Assembly (NCBI GenBank): GCA_018260425.1
Contig: JAGLBD010000016.1
Coordinates: 1,713-46,649 of the forward strand
Direction of reading: 5' to 3'
Length of the DNA: 44,937 nucleotides
DNA from: Pseudogulbenkiania sp.
Lineage (GTDB): Bacteria; Pseudomonadota; Gammaproteobacteria; Burkholderiales; Chromobacteriaceae
The notes below the pieces were generated by a model that was not told the DNA's origin, did not search any database, and saw nothing but the letters and a program-made list of their open reading frames with translations. Of this stretch, positions 1 through 5,721 are shown one piece after another; within the stretch, counting starts at the first letter, position 1; the number at the start of each line of letters is the position of its first letter. The position numbers and the translations under genes are program-made.

Positions 1-530
1 TCATTAACGCCGGGAACCGCGGCCTGGGTCGCTGTAATCACGCTCGTCCCCACACCCACAGCGGTCACCGTGCCGCTGCCGTCCACTGTCGCCACCGCCG
101 GATTGGCGCTGGCGTAGCTGATCGCGCCATAGGTTCCACCGGCCAGCGTCGACGTTGCACGATTGCTCAACGTCGCACCAACGGGCATGCTTACCGCGCC
201 GGGGGTGGCAAAACTCAGCGTGCCCGTCTGGACAGGCAACACCATCACCAGAGTCGCCAGCGACGGAACCGCATAATCCGACAGGGTTAGGTCATCGTTC
301 AGCAGCAGCTGGCTTTGATAGCGCAGAATCTGCTGCTCAGGCGGAATGCCCTCTTTATCCAGGATCTTGTATTTCACGTTCAAAATCTGATCGGATCCCT
401 CGACATCCAGAGTAATGGTTTTACCGGTGAGCGTTTTCACGAAAATCTGCATGGCGCAGGCTTCGAGGGGAAATAACAACGTGCAGCAGCACAACAATGA
501 AACAAAGAACGACCGCAATGAAACTCGCAT
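1..530 (-). CDS. Exported ubiquitin-like / BIG2 Ig-like domain protein (3' end beyond window)
   Basis: Translating the minus strand from the ATG at 530-528 gives an N-terminal export signal: MRVSLR, then a hydrophobic run [19 protein letters not shown]. Signal peptidase I would cut after A-C-A, exactly before a second Met (codon 450-452). From that Met the protein reads [15 protein letters not shown], identical to eukaryotic ubiquitin. By eye 34 of the first 41 mature residues match, and TLSDY is kept near residue 56. The ubiquitin tail LRLRGG is replaced by LPVQTG, so there is no Gly-Gly for conjugation. Lys48 and Lys63 equivalents are lost; Lys6, 11, 27, 29 and 33 remain. After about residue 77 comes a BIG2-type Ig-like module (key piece [19 protein letters not shown]) that runs off the window. 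LEAC could alternatively be a poor lipobox. Function is unknown; surface display or secretion is inference. The calls of ubiquitin fold and BIG2 are strong. Confidence 0.9.
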   Translation of the reverse strand, partial: MRVSLRSFFVSLLCCCTLLFPLEACAMQIFVKTLTGKTITLDVEGSDQILNVKYKILDKEGIPPEQQILRYQSQLLLNDDLTLSDYAVPSLATLVMVLPVQTGTLSFATPGAVSMPVGATLSNRATSTLAGGTYGAISYASANPAVATVDGSGTVTAVGVGTSVITATQAAVPGVN

Positions 531-577
531 TAAAGACAACCGGTTAAGCAGGTGAAGAGGTTTCGATACGGACTAAC

Positions 578-606
578 TTAATATGCTTATGACATTGAAA
601 TGTCAG
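578..606 (-). promoter_or_regulatory. Predicted sigma70-type promoter of the ubiquitin-like gene
   Basis: On the minus strand a -35 box CTGACA (601-606) is followed after exactly 17 bp by a -10 box TATTAA (578-583). That places the transcript start near 571, about 40 nt before the ATG at 530. No strong Shine-Dalgarno is visible upstream of that ATG. Confidence 0.5.
590..605. promoter_or_regulatory. Palindrome TGACATT-GA-AATGTCA inside the promoter (operator candidate)
   Basis: Two perfect 7-bp arms (590-596 and 599-605) separated by 2 bp overlap the -35 box and part of the spacer of the predicted promoter. The position is typical of a repressor operator. The regulator is unknown. Confidence 0.4.
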
Positions 607-878
607 CATATTTTCTCATTTTGTATCGAATCGGCAAAAAACCGTGCATTGTTCCATACGCACCAGCCTGAATCAACTATTTATTTATTTCTCATATGCC
701 TATCGACTGTCCGTGGCGATACCAATCGCGATGACCCTCAGCACCCGTGCGAGGCAAACCGGGAATTGCCATTCTTTGCCGAGCTTGAGACGGGCGTACG
801 GCGCATCCTGACGGTCGTGACAGTGAGTCGTGCGGCAAGCCTGAAGGCCATTAGGTTCGCGCAAGCGAGATACGCTGA
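607..878. other. Intergenic region without a convincing gene
   Basis: Between the ubiquitin-like gene and the ABC-F gene about 500 bp carry no ORF with recognisable protein character. An open frame at 583-930 on the plus strand lacks a ribosome site and has a composition unlike a bacterial protein, and it covers the promoter region of the neighbouring gene. Confidence 0.5.
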
Positions 879-1034
879 AAGGGTCATTGGCGGGTCGCGG
901 GGCAGCGTTCATTACCCCTGTGGACGTTAGAACAGGTGCGCCAGAAAGGGCACCGGCATGACAAGGCCTTCTTCCCGCCGGAGTTCGACATGCGTCGCTA
1001 TCTCACCGGGAAAGAAGGCCTGCGTCGCGACTGA
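879..1034 (+). pseudogene. Possible 3' remnant of an unidentified gene
   Basis: A plus-strand frame opens after a stop at 876-878 and runs to TGA at 1032-1034 without a start codon that makes sense. Its translation looks protein-like, with segments such as HRHDKAFFPPEFDMRRYLTG and a charged end GLRRD. It ends 2 bp before the convergent ABC-F stop. It could be the surviving C-terminus of a gene whose upstream part has decayed, or it may be chance. I do not recognise the family. Confidence 0.2.
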
Positions 1035-1036
1035 GC

Positions 1037-2704
1037 TTATTTCTTGCCGGACATCGCTTCGCGGCGCAAGCGCGCCTCTTCCAGCAGGTAGACCTGATAG
1101 TCGTCCAGATCGCCGTCGTAATCCTTAACGCCGCCGCGCGACACCAGCCAGAATTCGTCGCACACGGCGCGCAGCAAGGCCCGGTCGTGACTGACCAGCA
1201 TCAGCGATCCTTCAAACTCGTTGAGCGCGACACTCAAGGCTTCACGGGTCGCCAGGTCCAGGTGGTTGGTCGGTTCATCCATCAGCAGCAGGTTGGGACG
1301 CTGCCAAACCAGCATGCACAACACCAGCCGGGCCTTTTCTCCCCCGCTCATGCTGCCCACCGCCTGCTTGACCATATCGCCGCTGAAATTGAAGGTCCCG
1401 AGGAAATTGCGCAAGCCCTGCTCGCGGCATTCGTTATAGCCGGGCCGGGCGTTCACCGGCGTCTCCCGCACCAGCCGGAACATATGTTCCAGCGGGGTAT
1501 CGTCGGGACGCAATACGTCCAGTTCCTGCTGCGAGAAGTAACCGATGGTCAGGCCTTTGCCACGCACGATTTCACCGGCAATCGGCTCCAGCGCCCCGGC
1601 AATGGTTTTGACCAGCGTTGATTTACCCTGCCCGTTGGCACCGAGAATACCGATACGCTGACCGGCCAGCACCGAACGGCTGACATCCTTCACAATCACG
1701 GTCGGCGCCGTGCCTGCCGCGGCCTCGGCCGGCGCCGGGTAACCGAACGACGACTCGGACAAGGTCAGCATCGGATTAGGCAGGCTGCCCGGCTCCTTGA
1801 ACTCGAACTGGAAATCGGCGTCGGCCAGCACCGGCGCAATCTTTTCCATACGCTCCAGTGCCTTGACCCGACTTTGCGCCTGACGGGCCTTGCTGGCCTT
1901 GGCCTTGAACCGGTCGATGAACTTCTGCAGATGGGCCATCTTCTCTTGCTGTTTGGCCTGTGCCGCCTGCTGCAGGATCATCTGCTCGGCACGCATGTCT
2001 TCAAACTTGCTGTAATTACCGCCATAGCGCACCAGCTTGCCATGGTCGATATGCAGGGTGACATTGGTGATCGCGTCGAGGAACTCCCGGTCATGGCTGA
2101 TCACAATGATGGTGCCCGGGTAATTCTTCAGCCAGGCCTCCAGCCACACCAGCGCATCCAGATCCAGGTGGTTGGTCGGTTCGTCGAGCAGCAGCAGGTC
2201 AGACGGGCACATCAGGGCACGCGCCAGTTGCAGACGCATGCGCCAGCCCCCGGAGAAGCTGTTTACCGGCTGGTCCAGTTCGGCCACGGTGAAACCCAAT
2301 CCCAAAATCAGTGACTGGGCCCGTGCCGGGGCATCGTAGGCACCGGCATCGCTCAAGGCGGTATAGGCGTGCGCCATGCGCATGCCGTCATCGCTGGCCT
2401 CGGCAGCCGCCACTTCGGCCTGTACGGCCATCAGCACGCTGTCGCCTTCGATAACGAAATCCGTGGCGCTTTGGGAGGTCTCCGGCATGTCCTGCGCTAC
2501 CTGCGACATCCGCCACTGGGCCGGAATGGACACTTCACCGCCGTCTTCGTGCAAGGAGCCGTTCAGTACGGCAAACAAAGAGGATTTGCCCGCGCCGTTG
2601 CGGCCGACGAGGCCAACCTTTTCGCCGGGATTGAGAGTGACACTGGCGCCTTCGAGCAACACCTTGCTGCCGCGACGCAGCGCCACGTTCTTGAGAATGA
2701 TCAT
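1037..2704 (-). CDS. ABC-F family ATPase, YheS-like
   Basis: This soluble protein of 555 residues has two ABC ATPase domains and no membrane segments, the layout of ABC-F translation factors that act on the ribosome. Domain 1 has Walker A GRNGAGKSS near residue 35, signature SFSGGWRMRL near 149 and Walker B LLLLDEPTNH near 170. Domain 2 has GANGQGKST near 355, SMSGGEKARL near 451 and LLLMDEPTNH near 472. The linker between them, rich in Lys, Arg and Gln, is the P-site tRNA-interaction region of the family. The start MIILKNVALRRG at 2704 fits the family; the open frame continues 52 codons upstream with junk-like sequence. E. coli YheS has a C-terminal coiled-coil extension of roughly 100 residues that is absent here, since the protein stops soon after the second ATPase domain. 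No clear Shine-Dalgarno was found. Confidence 0.9.
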   Translation of the reverse strand: MIILKNVALRRGSKVLLEGASVTLNPGEKVGLVGRNGAGKSSLFAVLNGSLHEDGGEVSIPAQWRMSQVAQDMPETSQSATDFVIEGDSVLMAVQAEVAAAEASDDGMRMAHAYTALSDAGAYDAPARAQSLILGLGFTVAELDQPVNSFSGGWRMRLQLARALMCPSDLLLLDEPTNHLDLDALVWLEAWLKNYPGTIIVISHDREFLDAITNVTLHIDHGKLVRYGGNYSKFEDMRAEQMILQQAAQAKQQEKMAHLQKFIDRFKAKASKARQAQSRVKALERMEKIAPVLADADFQFEFKEPGSLPNPMLTLSESSFGYPAPAEAAAGTAPTVIVKDVSRSVLAGQRIGILGANGQGKSTLVKTIAGALEPIAGEIVRGKGLTIGYFSQQELDVLRPDDTPLEHMFRLVRETPVNARPGYNECREQGLRNFLGTFNFSGDMVKQAVGSMSGGEKARLVLCMLVWQRPNLLLMDEPTNHLDLATREALSVALNEFEGSLMLVSHDRALLRAVCDEFWLVSRGGVKDYDGDLDDYQVYLLEEARLRREAMSGKK

Positions 2705-2978
2705 TAGAGGGAAATGCGTCCGTTCGTCGCGGAAAAATATCGGGAAGGAGGCGGAAGAACCGCTTCGTACTGCACAGATGGTAACACCGTATCGTCGCCA
2801 AGGTCCTGATAACGGCCATTTTGCCCCGGATGCATTACATGCCGTTACCGCCCCGTACACGGCAGGAACACAGCCTTACACTTGCCTCACAGACGGTCCC
2901 CCGGGGCAGGCCTAGGATGAAATCAACGACGCACCACACGGTGCACCGAACCCACCAGACACCCACGGGAGAACCCTC

Positions 2979-3236
2979 ATGAAAACTTTAGCCACTCTTG
3001 CTCTGACCGCCGTTCTCGGACTGACCTGCGTCACCGGTTTTGCCGCCACCCCGGCGTCGGCTCCCGTGACCCAAGCCGTTGCCAAGAGCACATCGGCACC
3101 GGCGGTCAAAGCCCACCATGCCCGCAAGCACCACGCGGCAAAGACGAGCTCGGCGCCGGTCGCCCAGCAGGCACAGGCGCGACATCACCACCATCATCGC
3201 CATCATCACCCGCACCGCGGCACGCATCACGGGTAA
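2979..3236 (+). CDS. Small exported His-rich protein
   Basis: This 85-residue protein starts with a clear signal peptide (MKTLATLALTAVLGLTCVTG, cleavage expected near GFAA). The mature part is Ala/Lys/Ser rich and ends in a histidine cluster of the type HHHHHRHHHPHRGTHHG. A GGGAGA ribosome site lies about 6 nt before the ATG. Such tails commonly bind Ni, Cu or Zn in the periplasm, but that is inference from composition. The next gene downstream encodes a similarly sized exported Lys/Ala-rich protein with related wording, so the two look like diverged paralogues in one transcript. A TonB-type copper receptor lies 2.5 kb away. Confidence 0.7.
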   Translation: MKTLATLALTAVLGLTCVTGFAATPASAPVTQAVAKSTSAPAVKAHHARKHHAAKTSSAPVAQQAQARHHHHHRHHHPHRGTHHG

Positions 3237-3275
3237 TAGCCTGACCTGCCTCGACACTGAACAAGGAGCCACATC

Positions 3276-3527
3276 ATGAAACGTATTGCCACACTGATTA
3301 TCGTCACCGCACTGGGACTCGCCCCGCTCGCCAGCCAGGCCGCCGAGGCGTCTGCCCCCACCACCAAACCGGCCGCCGTCAAACCGGTCGCTAAACAGGC
3401 CGTTAAAAAGACGGTTAACAAGGCCCCAGCCCGCAAGCAGCACCAGACCAGGAAAGCCGGCATCGTCAAGGCTGGCGGCAAGCCGGTCGTCGCAAGTTCG
3501 GCACCGGTCGTCCAAAAAGCCCAATAA
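3276..3527 (+). CDS. Small exported basic Lys/Ala-rich protein
   Basis: This 83-residue protein has a signal peptide (MKRIATLIIVTALGLAPLAS, cleavage near SQAA) and a mature part built of Lys, Ala, Pro and Val with repeated APxxKPxxK-like wording. An AAGGAG ribosome site precedes the ATG. It follows the His-rich gene by 39 bp and is probably cotranscribed with it. Composition resembles acid-shock (Asr-like) periplasmic proteins, but I see no diagnostic motif. A stem-loop follows its stop. Confidence 0.65.
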   Translation: MKRIATLIIVTALGLAPLASQAAEASAPTTKPAAVKPVAKQAVKKTVNKAPARKQHQTRKAGIVKAGGKPVVASSAPVVQKAQ

Positions 3528-3547
3528 ACACCGACAAGCTCAAATGA

Positions 3548-3580
3548 CCACGAGGCCGGATGAACCGGCCTCGTGGTGTT
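3548..3580. terminator. Bidirectional stem-loop terminator
   Basis: A perfect 12-bp stem CCACGAGGCCGG (3548-3559) / CCGGCCTCGTGG (3565-3576) with a 5-nt loop is followed by TGTTT. It sits between the convergent small-protein operon and the TPR gene. Confidence 0.75.
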
Positions 3581-4456
3581 TCAATGTTTCACGCTGCGTT
3601 TGCGGGCGGCGTAATAGTCCGAGCGCGGCAGATCCCCCTGCTCCCGGTAGAGAATCTGCAACTCTTCAAAAACATCCGGGTCGGGGTCGCCGGCCGCATC
3701 GTTTTCATCCTCGAGCCGTAGCTGGATGGCCAAGGCCTGATCCGGGTGCTTCAGTGCACGCTCGGTTCTCGCCACCATCCACCACGCCGCCCGGGTGGCG
3801 GATGCATCAAAGCCTTTTTCCCGCACGGTCACGGCCTGCTTGAATAGCTCGAGCGCTTCTTCATACCTCTCCAGCTGGAATAGCGTATACGCGGTATTGT
3901 TCAGCATGGAGGCTTCCCAATGGCGAGCCGCCGCCTGACTGGAAGACTGGCACAGGCCCAGCGCCATACGATTCCAACGCAGCTGTTCAGACGGATCCGT
4001 CTCCACCATGGCCAACATATGCATGGCATCCACAGCCAATCCATCCAGCCGGGCGTCTTTTGCCAGCTCAAGGGCCTGCAGGTAGGCTTTTTTGGCCTGC
4101 TCGCGTGCCTGTGGCGTCAGCGCTTCCTGGGGATGCGTCGCCGAGACCCAGCTACGCCCCAGCTCCAGATGATAACGCGCCTGCACCTCGATTCCGGCAT
4201 GGGCCGCGGCCGGAGCAATGGCGAGCAACTGCGCGCGGGCCGCGTCAAACTCCTTGCGCAGCCCGTAACTGCGGGCGATCTGGGTTTGCAGAATCAAGGC
4301 ATCATCGCCTTCGGCATGCGCCAGCGCCGCCCTGAAACGCTGCTCACTCAGCTCGGGCCGGGAAAAGTCCCACATTCCGTCCAGATCGACAGCCCCTGCC
4401 GGAATCATCCATCCCAGAGCCATTACCAAAGCCACCAAACGTCGCACCAACCTCAT
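3581..4456 (-). CDS. Exported tetratricopeptide-repeat protein
   Basis: This 291-residue protein has an N-terminal signal sequence (MRLVRRLVALVMALGWMIPA, cleavage near GAVD). The rest is all helical with TPR-like repeats; the clearest are SMLNNTAYTLFQLERYEEAL near residue 185 and RAAWWMVARTERALKHPDQA near 225. TPRs serve protein-protein contacts, here probably in the periplasm. No enzymatic motif is visible and the partner is unknown. It is a single gene converging on the small-protein operon. Confidence 0.7.
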   Translation of the reverse strand: MRLVRRLVALVMALGWMIPAGAVDLDGMWDFSRPELSEQRFRAALAHAEGDDALILQTQIARSYGLRKEFDAARAQLLAIAPAAAHAGIEVQARYHLELGRSWVSATHPQEALTPQAREQAKKAYLQALELAKDARLDGLAVDAMHMLAMVETDPSEQLRWNRMALGLCQSSSQAAARHWEASMLNNTAYTLFQLERYEEALELFKQAVTVREKGFDASATRAAWWMVARTERALKHPDQALAIQLRLEDENDAAGDPDPDVFEELQILYREQGDLPRSDYYAARKRSVKH

Positions 4457-4540
4457 GGAACTCCCGCAATCAAAATTGCATACGTTTTTAATTTACGCGA
4501 TTAATATCACATAATTCAAAATAAAACCCAACCCGCACAA

Positions 4541-5257
4541 TTACCGGCCGCCACAGACTTTTTCCCTGACCTCGCGCCGATCCGGCAACAGACCGGTCTG
4601 GCAGGCCGAACGACACAGCTGGTCAAAGCCTTGCGGACGGTAGCCCGGCGCGTTGGCAATCGCGTCCAGCGTCCGGGTAATCGCCATCGGCAAGCTTGAG
4701 CGGGGGTCGGAGCAGTGCGTGTCGCGACTCTTGACATCGCGGCACGCCACCAGCGCCTGGTCACGCACCCAGCCACAGTTGCCGGCCGGCACCTCTTGCC
4801 GCGCCGGTGTCAGCGAGCGAAACGACAATTGCACACCATCGAAGATCGCTTCGCGCCGGACGCCGTCACGAAAGCCCAGATTAATCACGATCCGGCCGTT
4901 TTCCTGGCGCGGTCCCACGGTACCGTCCACGGAGGCAAAATCGTGCGACGTCACAATGCGCGGCAAGCGTCCCGGGGCCAGCACCAGCAGCGACAAGGCA
5001 TCATTGCTGCAACCACTGCCCCCGCAATTACTGCCATACAACACCACATCGCGACTCCCCATGGAAAAGACCTGATACAAGGACAGGTAGTTCATCCGGT
5101 CGCGCACTATCCGGTCGTTGTCCAGCACCAGACTGTCCGGGGTACTGTCCACGGCAGTCCGTTCGACATGCAGCCGGCCAAAACGAGTCATCAAACTGTC
5201 CTGAGCCTGCGCCAGCGACACCCATACCAGGCACACCATCATCATCCAGCGTTTCAT
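4541..5257 (-). CDS. Exported protein of unknown function, Cys-containing
   Basis: This 238-residue protein begins with a signal peptide (MKRWMMMVCLVWVSLAQAQ). The mature part contains paired cysteines, for example SNCGGSGCSND near residue 76, GNCGW and VACRD near 160-175, and QLCRSACQTG near 215, which suggests disulfides in the periplasm. It is rich in beta-type sequence. I do not recognise the family. It is divergent from the tRNA operon and lies downstream of no obvious operon partner. Confidence 0.6.
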   Translation of the reverse strand: MKRWMMMVCLVWVSLAQAQDSLMTRFGRLHVERTAVDSTPDSLVLDNDRIVRDRMNYLSLYQVFSMGSRDVVLYGSNCGGSGCSNDALSLLVLAPGRLPRIVTSHDFASVDGTVGPRQENGRIVINLGFRDGVRREAIFDGVQLSFRSLTPARQEVPAGNCGWVRDQALVACRDVKSRDTHCSDPRSSLPMAITRTLDAIANAPGYRPQGFDQLCRSACQTGLLPDRREVREKVCGGR

Positions 5258-5346
5258 TCCATCCCCCTTATGCCGCTACCACCCTACCGCAAAGCCGCGA
5301 TTGGCGGCAGCTGAAAATAGCGTCAGTTTTTTTTACTTCCGCCATA

Positions 5347-5375
5347 TTGACAGAAAAAAAGCTCATCGGTATAGT
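5347..5375 (+). promoter_or_regulatory. Promoter of the tRNA-Ala/tRNA-Glu operon
   Basis: A consensus -35 TTGACA (5347-5352), a 17-bp spacer and -10 TATAGT (5370-5375) lie about 37 bp before the first tRNA nucleotide. Confidence 0.8.
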
Positions 5376-5412
5376 TCGCATCTCTGTCGAACAGCAGTCC
5401 GACAGAACCAGT

Positions 5413-5488
<76 letters not shown>

Positions 5489-5491
5489 CCG

Positions 5492-5567
5492 GTCCCCATC
5501 GTCTAGAGGCCTAGGACGTCGCCCTTTCACGGCGATAACCGGGGTTCGAATCCCCGTGGGGACGCCA
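5492..5567 (+). tRNA. tRNA-Glu (anticodon TTC)
   Basis: A 76-nt cloverleaf with encoded CCA begins 3 nt after the tRNA-Ala. Acceptor GTCCCCA pairs with TGGGGAC. The anticodon loop CTTTCAC carries TTC, reading GAA/GAG glutamate codons. It is cotranscribed with tRNA-Ala. Confidence 0.95.
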
Positions 5568-5578
5568 TGATTCGAGAG

Positions 5579-5610
5579 AAACGCCGAGCACATTGTGTCT
5601 CGGCGTTTTT
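5579..5610 (+). terminator. Rho-independent terminator of the tRNA operon
   Basis: Stem ACGCCGAG (5581-5588) / CTCGGCGT (5599-5606), extended by AA/TT, is followed by a T run. It starts about 12 nt after the end of tRNA-Glu. Confidence 0.85.
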
Positions 5611-5653
5611 CATTTGCCGCACTGAAATACGTCCAAACCGCACCGCCCCCCAC

Positions 5654-5690
5654 AAAAAAACACGACGGAACCCAATCGGCTTCCGTCGTG
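5654..5690 (-). terminator. Rho-independent terminator of the copper-receptor gene
   Basis: On the minus strand a 10-bp perfect stem CACGACGGAA / TTCCGTCGTG with a 10-nt loop is followed by seven T (A run at 5654-5660 on the plus strand). It lies about 30 bp past the receptor stop codon. Confidence 0.85.
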
Positions 5691-5721
5691 CTGTCTCTGA
5701 CTGACTACCTCGACACGGGGA

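Noticed and set aside
1-530. Eukaryotic contamination as the source of the ubiquitin sequence
   Set aside because: The same frame carries a bacterial Sec signal upstream and a bacterial BIG2 domain downstream, and the segment is continuous with bacterial genes.
1-530. Ubiquitin-like protein as a T3SS effector
   Set aside because: It has a Sec-type signal peptide, which argues against direct type III export; any link to the T3SS is only co-occurrence.
583-930. Plus-strand ORF of 115 codons near the ubiquitin-like gene
   Set aside because: No ribosome site, odd composition, and it overlaps the predicted promoter of the neighbouring gene.
3181-3232. CAC/CAT-rich stretch as a tandem DNA repeat or CRISPR-like array
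   Set aside because: It simply encodes the His tail of the small exported protein; there is no regular repeat-spacer pattern.
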